A stretch of 64,000 nt of DNA from Caloramator australicus RC3 (GTDB lineage Bacteria > Bacillota > Clostridia > Clostridiales > Caloramatoraceae), in assembly GCF_000297115.1 (NCBI RefSeq), contig NZ_CAKP01000082.1, positions 124,001 through 188,000 on the forward strand, in the 5' to 3' direction. The translations under genes and the position numbers were made by a program. Below the pieces are notes generated by a model, which was not told the DNA's origin, did no database searches, and saw nothing but the letters and a program-made list of their open reading frames with translations. This document shows positions 35,947 to 44,456 of the stretch, piece by piece. The first letter of the stretch is position 1, and every line of letters begins with the position of its first letter.

Positions 35947-36432
35947 ATGAAGCTTAGCAAAGAAGAAATAATAGATTTATTAAAACAAAGAGGTCTTGAG
36001 GTTAATGACCTTTATCCTACACAAATAAGTGTGATTGTAAATAAGGAAAACTTAATAAATCATCTTGTATACTTAAAATCAATTGGATTTGACCATCTTT
36101 CCTTTATAAATGCAGTTGATTTTATAGATGAAGGCGAATTTGAACTTGTTTATCATGTTTGGTCATATACTAATAAAGTTCATGTATTAAATAAGGTTAG
36201 AATAGATAGGAATGATCCAAAAATACCAACGATAGTTGATCTATGGGAACAGGCACAATTTTATGAACAAGAGGTTCATGAATTCTTTGGCATAGTATTT
36301 GAAGGAAATAAGGATTTGTCACCTCTTTTCCTTGAAAATTGGCTGGATATTCCACCGCTAAGGAAGGATTTTGACACAAGGGAATTTTCAATTAGGCTTT
36401 TTGATGCTAAACCGAATGGAGGTGACAGGTAA
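35947..36432 (+). CDS. NuoC/MbxK-like 30-kDa-type subunit
   Basis: A 161-residue soluble subunit of the complex I 30-kDa family. Conserved pieces are DHLSFINAVDFIDEGEFELVY in two parts (DHLSFINAVDF, FELVYHVWS), IPTIVDLWEQAQFYEQEVHE and FFGIVFEGN, then LRKDF. It supports the catalytic L subunit. Strong GGAGGGA before ATG; its stop overlaps the next ATG. Confidence 0.92.
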   Translation: MKLSKEEIIDLLKQRGLEVNDLYPTQISVIVNKENLINHLVYLKSIGFDHLSFINAVDFIDEGEFELVYHVWSYTNKVHVLNKVRIDRNDPKIPTIVDLWEQAQFYEQEVHEFFGIVFEGNKDLSPLFLENWLDIPPLRKDFDTREFSIRLFDAKPNGGDR

Positions 36433-37577
36433 TGGATGCACCATCTTATATGCTAACTAAAATAGCTGAAAAGGATGATTTAGCTGTTTATGAGCTTTTC
36501 TTTGGCCCAAATCATCCTGGAATGCATGGTAATTTTGGGTATGTTCTTGAGATGATTGGAACAGAAATAGTAAAGGTAAGACCTAATGCAGGACAGCTCC
36601 ATAGAGGATTTGAAAAGTTGATGGAACAAAAACTTTGGGTTCAAAACATTGCACTTGTTCCAAGAATATGCGTAGTTGATCCCGATCCAAATGAAGTTGC
36701 CTACTGCACAGCAATAGAAAAGATCATGGGAATTGAGATCCCTGACAGAGCAAAATTCATTAGAACAATTACCCTTGAGATGAGCAGATTAACTTCTTTC
36801 CTTATGGGAATGGGAGCTTTAGGCGCAGCACTTGGGCTTTATACTCCGATGTATATTATGACTGCTGATAGAGATTTGATTCTTGATCTTTTTGAATGGC
36901 TTACAGGAGGAAGAATTTATCATATATTCAATATCCCTGGAGGAGTAAGAAATGATTTGCCTGAAGGATGGGTGGATAGATTAAATAAAGTTCTTGATCA
37001 TCTTGAAAAAAGATTAATAGAATACGATAAGATTTTATTTGAGAACCCAATTGTCCATAAAAGATTGAAGGGACTTGGCTATGTATCAAAGGAAGATGCC
37101 GTAAGATTTGGCCTTACAGGTCCAAATTTAAGAGCTTCGGGCAATCCGTATGATGTAAGGGTTGATGACCCTTATGCAGCTTATGCGTATCTTGATGTAA
37201 AAGTAATAATACAAGAAGGTGGAGATGCATTAACTAGAGCGGTTCAAGTAAGAATTGAATTTGAGGAAACAATAAAGTTAATTAGACAAGCACTAAAGCT
37301 TATGCCTGAAGGCGAAGTAAGGCTGAACCTTGGTAATTTAGCTATGTTAAAGGTTCCAAAAGGTGAAGCCTATGCTAAAGTTGAATCCTCAAAGGGAGAA
37401 TTTGGATATTATGTGGTTTCTGATGGGGGAATGAAGCCCTATAGAGTTGCAGTAAGAGGTCCATCACTTCCAGCAGGACTTTTACTTGCACAAAAACATC
37501 TCCCAAAAATGAAGATAGATGATGTTGCGGCATGGATGGGTTCTTTAGCGATTTGCCCACCTGATATAGATAAGTAG
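36432..37577 (+). CDS. NuoD/MbxL-like large subunit lacking the Ni-Fe ligands
   Basis: A 381-residue homologue of group 4 hydrogenase large subunits and NuoD. It has FGPNHPGMHGNFGYVLEMIG at the N-terminus and the RGFEKLME segment. In hydrogenases four cysteines hold Ni-Fe as RICGxC and DPCxxC. Here the first motif is RICVVDPDP (Cys80, Asp83) and the last is AICPPDID (Cys375, Asp378): each CxxC has become CxxD. It should therefore not be a hydrogenase. The Thermococcales MbxL/MbsL likewise lacks a full Ni-Fe site. Substrate may be polysulfide, ferredoxin-linked chemistry or something else. Confidence 0.92.
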   Translation: MDAPSYMLTKIAEKDDLAVYELFFGPNHPGMHGNFGYVLEMIGTEIVKVRPNAGQLHRGFEKLMEQKLWVQNIALVPRICVVDPDPNEVAYCTAIEKIMGIEIPDRAKFIRTITLEMSRLTSFLMGMGALGAALGLYTPMYIMTADRDLILDLFEWLTGGRIYHIFNIPGGVRNDLPEGWVDRLNKVLDHLEKRLIEYDKILFENPIVHKRLKGLGYVSKEDAVRFGLTGPNLRASGNPYDVRVDDPYAAYAYLDVKVIIQEGGDALTRAVQVRIEFEETIKLIRQALKLMPEGEVRLNLGNLAMLKVPKGEAYAKVESSKGEFGYYVVSDGGMKPYRVAVRGPSLPAGLLLAQKHLPKMKIDDVAAWMGSLAICPPDIDK

Positions 37578-37588
37578 GAGGGAAAACT

Positions 37589-38077
37589 ATGGCATTAGGA
37601 GATAAGAGCGTGTATTCTCCTTTGACAACCCTTAAAAATCTCTTTAAAAGACCTATGACAATAAAATATCCAAAGGAAATTTTAAGGGTTTTCCCAAAGG
37701 AAGGAGTTTCACCGAATTATAGGGGACTTCATACAAATGATTTGGAAAAATGCGTTGGATGTGCAGCCTGTCAAAGAATATGTCCCTTTGATGCAATAGA
37801 AATGAAGATAATTGGACAAAACGAACAAGGCAGAGCAATAAAAAAGCCTGTAGTTGATTATGGCAGATGCAGCTTCTGCGCCTTTTGTGTTGATGTTTGT
37901 CCGACAAATTCGCTTAAAATGTCAAGACATTATATTTATAAAATCAAGACAGTAAAATCCTTATCAGCTAAAGATGAGGTTGAATTTGTAAAAGATAAAT
38001 TCAGAATAATGCCGGATGAAAAATTAGGAGATGACATTGGATATAATACTGGAAAAGCTAAAAAGGTATTAGGTTAG
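37589..38077 (+). CDS. NuoI/MbxN-like 2x[4Fe-4S] ferredoxin subunit
   Basis: A 162-residue subunit with two [4Fe-4S] motifs: CVGCAACQRICPFDAIEM and CSFCAFCVDVCPTNSLKM. It passes electrons, probably from reduced ferredoxin, to the J subunit cluster. It is the last gene of the set and is followed by a terminator. GGAGGG lies before the ATG. Confidence 0.94.
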   Translation: MALGDKSVYSPLTTLKNLFKRPMTIKYPKEILRVFPKEGVSPNYRGLHTNDLEKCVGCAACQRICPFDAIEMKIIGQNEQGRAIKKPVVDYGRCSFCAFCVDVCPTNSLKMSRHYIYKIKTVKSLSAKDEVEFVKDKFRIMPDEKLGDDIGYNTGKAKKVLG

Positions 38078-38078
38078 T

Positions 38079-38108
38079 AAAAGGGCTGTTTAACAAAATA
38101 GCCCTTTT
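38079..38108 (+). terminator. Rho-independent terminator of the Mbs-like operon
   Basis: AAAAGGGCT and AGCCCTTTT form a perfect 9-bp stem with a 12-base loop directly after the last gene; the right arm supplies the T run. Confidence 0.8.
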
Positions 38109-38154
38109 ACTATATAATTATTATGGGATCAACATGGGGTTGGGGGGAGTTTTG

Positions 38155-39414
38155 ATGAATAAAATAAGACGGTATTTAAAAGAAAAATTATTATGTAATT
38201 TAGAAGGCAATGCCTATGCTTGTATTATTTTTGAACCAATGTGGGCTATATTTGGTGGAATGATATTTTTTTATCAGCCATTATATATGAAAAGCTTAGG
38301 TGTAAATGAACTTCAGATGGGTTTAATAAATTCAATAGGAGCTGCTTTAATGATTTTAACATCTTTTGTTGCTGGTCCAATAACTGATAAATATGGCAGA
38401 AGAAAAACTACGCTTATTTTTGATTTAATCTCTTGGAGTTTGGTAATGTTTATATGGGCAATTTCACAAAATTTTTGGTTCTTTTTAGTGGCAGCTTTAT
38501 TAAATTCATTACATAAAATATCATATACTTCATGGACATGCCTTGCAATTGAGGATACTATTGAAGATAAGAGGGTTTACTTTTTTAGCCTAATTATGAT
38601 AATAAATTTAGCTTCCGGTATTTTTGCACCTTTAGCAGGGATTTTGGTGAATAGATTTGGAATAACATTAGCAATGAGGTTGATATATTTTTTAGGATTT
38701 ATTAGCATGACTTTGATGTTTGTTGGAAGAAATAAAATGACAACTGAAACTAGAATTGGCATGGAATTAATTAAAAAGCATAATAATCTTTCTTTAAGTG
38801 AAAAGATTACGGATTATAAAGAAGCTATGGTTTACTTTTTTACAAATAAATTAACTTTTCTAGTATTTTTAATTATGCTATTTACATATTTGCAGAATTC
38901 ATTTTTATTTTATCAATCGATATATCTAAAGGATATCATAGGCATAAAAGAGTCATTAACATCATTAGTTCCAGGACTTTCGGCTATCATTTATTTAATT
39001 ACATATTTTATATTTATGAAGTGTCTGACCCAAAAAGGCGAGGCAAGTAGTTTATCTTTAGGTTTGCTATTAAATGGACTAGGAATTTTGCTATTTTTGT
39101 TAGTAAAACCCAAGAATTATCTATTACTTGCTTTTAGCACTATTCTAACAGCTTCAGGTAATATTATAACAATAACATTTAGGGAAACCTTATGGAGCAA
39201 TGTAATTGGAGAAGAGGAAAGGGCTAAAATTTTCGCAGCTGGTCAAGGCCTTATTTCATTGTTTTCTGCCCCGGCAGGATACTTTGCGGGATGGCTGTAT
39301 AAAATTAATCCTGCTTTACCATTTTTGATGAGTCTAATTTTTTATTTAGCTTCATATGGAATATCGTTTGTTGTGAAAAATATAAAAGAATACATGCCTA
39401 GCAAACCAAGCTAG
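38155..39414 (+). CDS. Major facilitator superfamily transporter
   Basis: A 419-residue permease with about twelve membrane segments and the MFS loop 2-3 signature GPITDKYGRRKTTLI (usually GxLaDrxGRR). Substrate unknown; the N-terminus MNKIRRYLKEKLLCNLEGNA is cytoplasmic and basic. Start ATG 38155 is behind GGGGGGAG; an earlier in-frame ATG (38134) is not. It converges with splB, only 9 bp away. Confidence 0.85.
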   Translation: MNKIRRYLKEKLLCNLEGNAYACIIFEPMWAIFGGMIFFYQPLYMKSLGVNELQMGLINSIGAALMILTSFVAGPITDKYGRRKTTLIFDLISWSLVMFIWAISQNFWFFLVAALLNSLHKISYTSWTCLAIEDTIEDKRVYFFSLIMIINLASGIFAPLAGILVNRFGITLAMRLIYFLGFISMTLMFVGRNKMTTETRIGMELIKKHNNLSLSEKITDYKEAMVYFFTNKLTFLVFLIMLFTYLQNSFLFYQSIYLKDIIGIKESLTSLVPGLSAIIYLITYFIFMKCLTQKGEASSLSLGLLLNGLGILLFLLVKPKNYLLLAFSTILTASGNIITITFRETLWSNVIGEEERAKIFAAGQGLISLFSAPAGYFAGWLYKINPALPFLMSLIFYLASYGISFVVKNIKEYMPSKPS

Positions 39415-39418
39415 GCTT
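39396..39418. terminator. Short hairpin between MFS gene and splB
   Basis: GCCTAGC and GCTAGGC pair over a 7-base loop and include the MFS stop codon. T tract is weak; it may serve both convergent genes. Confidence 0.45.
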
Positions 39419-39423
39419 AAGTT

Positions 39424-40440
39424 TTACGTAAAGTATTCTATTGTTGAATTAGGGAAATATTGTTTTATCTTATCATAAAAATACTGCTTTATTTCTGATG
39501 ATATTTCTTTAGGATATACATATTTATAATATCCATAGGGCCCCCATTTTTTTAATCTAGTTTCCTCGTTTAAATCAAGTTTAGTTTTAGGAAAACGCTT
39601 AAGTATTATATCTTTTGATTTTAGTGTAAACCTATATTGGATTAGTTCAAATGTTAAATTGCTATTTGAAAAACCATCTAATTTGTTGTATAAATTAATT
39701 AGCATATCTTCATAATCCTTTTTCCATCCATCATATATGAAAATCGGGGCAATTATAAACCCTGTATCATAATCTGCTTTAAAAATTTTTGCTGCGGCAT
39801 CCAACCTTTCTTGCAGATTATCTGTATTATGTTCATAGGTTTTAATAATATAATCAGTATTTATGCTAAACCTTATTTTAGTTTTTTTGTTATGATTTAC
39901 GTTTAATAATGAGTCGATGTTTGAAAATTTAGTAACTAATCTTAGCTTTCCGAATTCTTGTTTTGAAAAAAATTCAACGGTTCTTGCAACAGAACCAGTT
40001 AGATGTTCTACTGATATAGGGTCGCTGGTGCTGGCAAGTTCAAAGGTGGTAATATTGGGCTTGCTTTCATCTATATACCCTTGAATGTTATCAAGGATCT
40101 CATTTATGTTTACAAATATTTTAATATGTGGTGAAGCAGCATGTTTTGTCTGAAGATAACAGTATTCACAAGTGCCGGGGCAGCCTGAAACTAATGAAAA
40201 TTGGAAGTCTGCCGATGGCTTACAGGAGTCTAGCTTTTTATTTTTGCTTATACCAAGGATTATTGTTCTTTTGGAATATGCAAAAAATTCTTGCTCGGAT
40301 AGATTTTTTGTCTTTTTATTAAAGCTATCTTCAATTATTGGAATATTTAAGTTTTCTGCTTTTTTTAGGATTTCGTATGTTAAACTATAATTTAAAGCTT
40401 CTTTTTCAACAAATATTTGAGAAGGAATAAACTTTTTCAT
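39424..40440 (-). CDS. splB: Spore photoproduct lyase
   Basis: A 338-residue radical-SAM enzyme that repairs spore photoproduct (5-thyminyl-5,6-dihydrothymine) during germination. The SAM cluster motif is CPGTCEYC (CxxxCxxC, about residues 87-94), followed by YLQTKHAASPHIKI, typical of SplB. No S/TilS-like second partner (splA) is adjacent. Start ATG 40440 with AGGTGATA upstream. With the ger operon it shows the organism forms spores. Confidence 0.93.
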   Translation of the reverse strand: MKKFIPSQIFVEKEALNYSLTYEILKKAENLNIPIIEDSFNKKTKNLSEQEFFAYSKRTIILGISKNKKLDSCKPSADFQFSLVSGCPGTCEYCYLQTKHAASPHIKIFVNINEILDNIQGYIDESKPNITTFELASTSDPISVEHLTGSVARTVEFFSKQEFGKLRLVTKFSNIDSLLNVNHNKKTKIRFSINTDYIIKTYEHNTDNLQERLDAAAKIFKADYDTGFIIAPIFIYDGWKKDYEDMLINLYNKLDGFSNSNLTFELIQYRFTLKSKDIILKRFPKTKLDLNEETRLKKWGPYGYYKYVYPKEISSEIKQYFYDKIKQYFPNSTIEYFT

Positions 40441-40583
40441 GTATATCACCTATTATTATTTTTGTAAAAAAATAATAAAATAATGTAAGTTATGATAAAA
40501 AATTATATAAAATTGGAAAGGAATTTAAGAGAAATTGTAGAATTAAATAAATAAGGAGAATTTTTATTTGGAGGCTGCTGGGT

Positions 40584-41618
40584 ATGGGGAAAAGAGTAGT
40601 TGACATTTTTAGTTGCAGAGAAGGAGATAAATTAGCTCTTAATGTTGTTACTGACTCTGGAACTACTGTTGTAACTGAAGGGACGATTCTAAATAAGTAC
40701 CTAATAGATAAGATAATTAAAATGGGTATACGAAAAATATACATATATGAAGATAATGAAAACGGTAATATGGATTATATAGCCTTTAAAAAGGAATACT
40801 CTAAAAATGTTGATGCGGTAAAAAATATTCTAACCGAACTTGCTGCAGGTAAGAAATTGGATCTTAGCTTAGTAGCAGAAATTTCTAATGAAATAAAAAA
40901 ACATATAGATCAAAAGGATAATATTATTAAGTTTTTATCAACCCTTAAAGCCTTTGATCAATATACATTTAACCATAGCTTAAATGTTGCTTTCTATAGC
41001 ATGCTTCTTGGTAAATGGTTGGGATTAAAAAGCACACAAATTGATGATTTAATTAAAGCTGCAGTGCTTCATGACATTGGAAAAGTAAAAATACCTGAGG
41101 AGATTTTAAATAAAAAAGGTAAATTAAGCGATGAAGAATTTGAGGTTATGAAAAAGCATCCTGTTCATGGTTATGAAATTGCTCTTGAAAGTCAAAAACT
41201 TTCTTTTGATATTTTAAAGGCTATACTTTTGCATCATGAAAAGGAAAATGGTTCAGGATATCCTCTGATGGTTAGAGGTGACAAAATTCCTTTATATGCA
41301 AAGATTATAGCTATCTGTGATGTTTATGATGCCATTACTTCAGAAAGGGTTTACAAGGGACGTATGTCTCCCTTTGATGCATTTAAAATCATAGAAATGG
41401 ATGGCTATGAATTGTTTGATGTAAAAATAATGTTAACCTTTCTACAAAATATTTCTAATTATTATATCGGAACAGATGTGGTTTTAAACAATGGCGACAT
41501 TGGCCAAGTTGTATATATTAATCCAAGAAATATTTCTTATCCTATTGTTAAAATAGGATCAGACTATGTTGATCTTTTAAGCAATAAGGAACTTAAGATT
41601 GTTTCATTATTAAATTAA
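40584..41618 (+). CDS. HD-GYP domain protein, putative c-di-GMP phosphodiesterase
   Basis: A 344-residue cytoplasmic protein. N-terminal part (1-110) resembles the regulatory region in stand-alone clostridial HD-GYP proteins. The HD-GYP domain (about 120-285) shows FNHSLNVAFYS, VLHDIGKVKIPEEILNK, KKHPVHGYEI, LLHHEKENGSGYP and CDVYDAITSERVYKG, with the GYP triad intact, so c-di-GMP hydrolysis is plausible. ATG follows GGAGG. Single-gene transcript. Confidence 0.9.
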   Translation: MGKRVVDIFSCREGDKLALNVVTDSGTTVVTEGTILNKYLIDKIIKMGIRKIYIYEDNENGNMDYIAFKKEYSKNVDAVKNILTELAAGKKLDLSLVAEISNEIKKHIDQKDNIIKFLSTLKAFDQYTFNHSLNVAFYSMLLGKWLGLKSTQIDDLIKAAVLHDIGKVKIPEEILNKKGKLSDEEFEVMKKHPVHGYEIALESQKLSFDILKAILLHHEKENGSGYPLMVRGDKIPLYAKIIAICDVYDAITSERVYKGRMSPFDAFKIIEMDGYELFDVKIMLTFLQNISNYYIGTDVVLNNGDIGQVVYINPRNISYPIVKIGSDYVDLLSNKELKIVSLLN

Positions 41619-41627
41619 AAAATATAA

Positions 41628-41656
41628 TTGACTTAAATTGCAGTAATTCTTATAAT
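41628..41656 (+). promoter_or_regulatory. Promoter of the fluoride riboswitch transcript
   Basis: TTGACT (41628-41633) and TATAAT (41651-41656) are exactly 17 bases apart, 15 bases before the riboswitch begins. Confidence 0.8.
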
Positions 41657-41670
41657 CGAAATTGTGAAAT

Positions 41671-41738
41671 TATAGGTGATGGGGTTCACCTTAATTGCCT
41701 TGTGCTGATAACTCCTACTTTTGTAGGAGATTTTTTAT
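41671..41738 (+). promoter_or_regulatory. Fluoride (crcB) riboswitch with expression-platform terminator
   Basis: The aptamer reads AGGTGATGGGGTTCACCT, then TTGCC, then CTGATAACTCCTAC, matching the crcB consensus GGnGAUGG...CC...UGAUnnCUCCUAC with its pseudoknot parts. CTCCTAC and GTAGGAG (41712-41729) form a terminator stem followed by TTTTTT, so the last aptamer strand competes with termination. Fluoride binding should stop termination and switch on fluC downstream. The associated genes confirm the call. Confidence 0.9.
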
Positions 41739-41754
41739 CTTTTTGGAGGTGGTC

Positions 41755-42135
41755 ATGATGCTTAAGGTAATTTATGTAGGTTTAGGAGGATTTATAGGTG
41801 CATCACTGAGATATTTAATTTCGATGGGGGCATCAAAAACTTTCAATTTGGATATTCCAATGGGAACATTGATAGTGAATATTTTAGGTGGATTATTAAT
41901 AGGATTTATAATGGAATTGAGTTTGTCGACAGATATAATATCGCCAGACCTTAGACTTTTTTTAACAACAGGTATCTTGGGTGGGCTTACAACATTTTCA
42001 ACCTTTAGTTACGAAACGATAAACCTTTTAAACTCTGGAGCATATATTTGGGGTATAATAAATATTGTTTTAAATGTTTTATTAAGCTTAATAGGGGTTG
42101 TAGTTGGGAAAATTTTATGTAATGCTATTATTTAG
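41755..42135 (+). CDS. fluC: Fluoride channel FluC (CrcB)
   Basis: A 126-residue protein with four membrane segments that exports fluoride as a dual-topology dimer. Hallmarks are GLGGFIGASLRYL near the N-terminus, GTLIVNILGG and TTGILGGLTTFSTFSYE with the Phe box and the Na-binding region. The start is ATG 41755 (or the next ATG) behind GGAGG. A fluoride riboswitch precedes it. FluC sometimes occurs as a heterodimer pair, but only one copy is here. Confidence 0.95.
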   Translation: MMLKVIYVGLGGFIGASLRYLISMGASKTFNLDIPMGTLIVNILGGLLIGFIMELSLSTDIISPDLRLFLTTGILGGLTTFSTFSYETINLLNSGAYIWGIINIVLNVLLSLIGVVVGKILCNAII

Positions 42136-42146
42136 GAGGGGAGTAT

Positions 42147-42488
42147 ATGAAGTTAGAAGGTAAGGGAAAACTTTTAAAAATATTTATAGGGGAATCAGAT
42201 AGATGGCATGGTGAGGCTTTATATCATATTATTCTCAAAAAGGCAAAGGAGTTTGGTCTTGCAGGCGCTACAATAGTAAGGGGAATAGAAGGTTTTGGTG
42301 CAAATAGCAGGGTTCATTCGGCTTTAACAGAAGTATTATCCCACGATTTGCCTATTGTTATTGAAATCATAGATAAAGAAGAAAAGATAAATGAATTTAT
42401 AAAGGTTATCGATCCTATGATTACTGAAGGATTGGTAGTAATTATGCATGATGTAGAAATTATTAAGTATGTTAAATCACGAAACTAA
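42147..42488 (+). CDS. DUF190 family protein, fluoride-operon partner
   Basis: A 113-residue soluble protein of the DUF190 family: LLKIFIGESDRWHGEALYH, AGATIVRGIEGFGANSRVHS and EVLSHDLPIVIEIIDKEEKI in pieces. Family members are P-II-like in fold and are regularly found next to fluC; their function is not established. GGAGGGG precedes the ATG, 11 bp after fluC, so it is under the same riboswitch. Confidence 0.9.
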   Translation: MKLEGKGKLLKIFIGESDRWHGEALYHIILKKAKEFGLAGATIVRGIEGFGANSRVHSALTEVLSHDLPIVIEIIDKEEKINEFIKVIDPMITEGLVVIMHDVEIIKYVKSRN

Positions 42489-42509
42489 TAAAAAGTTGGA
42501 GGGACAAAA

Positions 42510-43262
42510 TTGCAGGCAGCAATAATTTATTTTTCGGGAACTGGAAATACTGAATATGTAGCAAAACTTTTTAAAAAACATTTTGAATATGGAGGAGTTA
42601 GTTGTGTTTTAATTGACGTATCAAAGAAAAGAACACTAAATGAGGAGTATGACTTTTATGTATTTGGAGCACCAATACATGCTGAAGTTTTTCCCAAAAT
42701 TTATATAGACTGGGTTGCTAAAAACTTAAAAGAAGACAATAAAAAGTGTCTTATATTTTCAACTCAAGCTGCCAATAAAGGATCTGGACCTGATCAGTTA
42801 TCGGAGATTCTTATTAAAAAGGGTTATAGGATTACAGTTCAGGATTTTATTACTATGCCTAATAATTATTATGTTGTAGCCTTTGAAAAGCCAACTAAGG
42901 AGGAAATAAAAAAAGCAAAAGAAAGAGCGGAGGAAAAAGTTAAAAGTTTAGTTCAGAAATTTTTAAAGGATGAAATATACATAAATAAAGTAAGCAAAAT
43001 AAGATTAAACCTTGCCAAAATAGAGTATAAGTTTTTTTATCGATTTTCTAAGGGATGGGCAAGAAGAAATCTTACAGTTGATATGAAGCTTTGTGTGAAA
43101 TGTTTAAAATGTGTAAAGAATTGTCCGACTAAAAATATTAAGTTCAAAGATAACAGTTTTTATTTTGAAGATAGCTGCATATCATGTCAAAAATGCCTAC
43201 ATACTTGTCCGACGAATGCATACCTATATAAAGGTAAAAAATTTGAGCAATATAAAATTTAA
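42510..43262 (+). CDS. EFR1-type flavodoxin-ferredoxin fusion protein
   Basis: A 250-residue cytoplasmic redox protein. The N-terminal flavodoxin-like domain (1-150) begins AAIIYFSGTGNTEYVAKL, an FMN phosphate loop. The C-terminal domain (about 190-245) carries two [4Fe-4S] motifs, CVKCLKCVKNCPTKNI and CISCQKCLHTCPTNAY. Proteins of this build shuttle single electrons in Clostridia; partner unknown. It starts with TTG behind GGAGGGA. It may be cotranscribed with fluC, 21 bp after the DUF190 gene. Confidence 0.88.
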   Translation: MQAAIIYFSGTGNTEYVAKLFKKHFEYGGVSCVLIDVSKKRTLNEEYDFYVFGAPIHAEVFPKIYIDWVAKNLKEDNKKCLIFSTQAANKGSGPDQLSEILIKKGYRITVQDFITMPNNYYVVAFEKPTKEEIKKAKERAEEKVKSLVQKFLKDEIYINKVSKIRLNLAKIEYKFFYRFSKGWARRNLTVDMKLCVKCLKCVKNCPTKNIKFKDNSFYFEDSCISCQKCLHTCPTNAYLYKGKKFEQYKI

Positions 43263-43264
43263 AA

Positions 43265-43297
43265 TGGACTGTCTCTTTATTTTGAGGCAGTCCATAA
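43265..43297. terminator. Bidirectional terminator between EFR1 and DUF378 genes
   Basis: TGGACTG and CAGTCCA (43265-43271 and 43288-43294) pair, extended by CTC/GAG, between two convergent genes. Confidence 0.7.
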
Positions 43298-43298
43298 T

Positions 43299-43517
43299 TT
43301 ATTTATCCTCTATTCCGTCACTCCCTGGAGTCATAAGATATGCATAAAATACCCATAGAGATGATAATCCGACAATTCCATAAAACATTCTTGCAAAGGG
43401 TGATGTATAGCCTCCTAAGATTGGGAGTAAAGGATCAAACCCAGATAGAGCAATTAATCCCCAATTAATTCCGCCTAATATAACAATAGCAAGGGCAACA
43501 AGATTTAAAATTCTCAT
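43299..43517 (-). CDS. DUF378 family small membrane protein
   Basis: A 72-residue protein with two membrane segments. ILGGINWGLIALSGFD and the second helix MFYGIVGLSSLWVFYAYL are typical of DUF378, a small unknown family common in Firmicutes. Start ATG 43517 has AAAGGATG 8 bases before it. Monocistronic. Confidence 0.9.
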   Translation of the reverse strand: MRILNLVALAIVILGGINWGLIALSGFDPLLPILGGYTSPFARMFYGIVGLSSLWVFYAYLMTPGSDGIEDK

Positions 43518-43697
43518 AGTAATCATCCTTTCTATTTTTATTTTTTTATAATTAGGATAAATTATTCAAATATATTATCTTGTTATTAAATTTAAAAATA
43601 TTCCAAAATTACTTATTTAGCTTAACTTGTAATTTTAAATATATTAAAATTGTAGTATAATGTAGTATGAATTAAGTAAGCATAAGGAGGTGGACTT

Positions 43698-44456
43698 TTG
43701 TTTATAAAAATAGACAATTTAGATATTTATTATAAAAAAGCTGGTAGCGGTAAAAAGATAGTTCTTCTTCACGGCTGGGGAGGAAGAGCAGATAGCTTTT
43801 TGCCAGTTTTTAATTATCTTGCAAGTAAATTTGAAGTATATGCGATAGATTTTCCAGGTTTTGGTCAATCCTCTTTGCCGCCCAAAGCTTGGGGAGTTGG
43901 TGACTATACCGATATGCTAAATAAATTATTTGAAAAGCTTAATATAGAAAAGGCTTCATTAATTGGGCATTCCTTTGGTGGTAGGGTTTCAATTATGTTT
44001 TCAGCTCTTTACCCTGAAAAAGTAGAAAGGGTTGTTCTTGTAGACAGCGCCGGGATAATTCCTAAAAGAACCTTGAAATATTATTTTAAAGTTTATAAAT
44101 TTAAGCTATTTAAAAAATTATATTTATTATTAAATGGTGGCAAAAAAGAAGCTCTTGAAAAGTTTTATAAAAAATACGGTTCAAAGGATTATAAAAATTC
44201 TGGTCCATTAAGGGAAACTTTTGTAAAAGTTGTCAATGAGGATTTAAGAGGATTTTTACCTAAGATTAAAGCCCCAACCCTTCTTATATGGGGTGAAAAA
44301 GATCAAGATACTCCTCTTTACATGGCAAAAATCATGGAAAAAGAAATACCAGATGCAGGTCTGATTGTTTTTGAGGGTGCAGGACATTTCGCATATCTTG
44401 ATAAGTTGAATGATTTTAATATAATAGTTTCAAAATTTTTGGAAGGAAGTGAGTGA
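43698..44456 (+). CDS. Alpha/beta-fold hydrolase
   Basis: A 252-residue hydrolase with the oxyanion motif LLHGWGGRAD, nucleophile elbow GHSFGGR (Ser near 96), acid in WGEKDQDTP and His in GAGHFAYL, so the catalytic triad is complete. It is similar in style to serine esterases and lactonases; substrate unknown. TTG start behind GGAGGTGG. It overlaps the next gene (MurF-like) by a few bases, which suggests a cell-wall-related role, but this is inference from context only. Confidence 0.85.
   Translation: MFIKIDNLDIYYKKAGSGKKIVLLHGWGGRADSFLPVFNYLASKFEVYAIDFPGFGQSSLPPKAWGVGDYTDMLNKLFEKLNIEKASLIGHSFGGRVSIMFSALYPEKVERVVLVDSAGIIPKRTLKYYFKVYKFKLFKKLYLLLNGGKKEALEKFYKKYGSKDYKNSGPLRETFVKVVNEDLRGFLPKIKAPTLLIWGEKDQDTPLYMAKIMEKEIPDAGLIVFEGAGHFAYLDKLNDFNIIVSKFLEGSE

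Noticed and set aside
36432-37577. An energy-converting [NiFe] hydrogenase (Ech/Mbh)
   Set aside because: Both CxxC motifs needed for the Ni-Fe centre are CxxD, and the extra H' subunit and E/F fusion are Mbx-like, not Mbh-like. No hydrogenase maturation genes are in the window.
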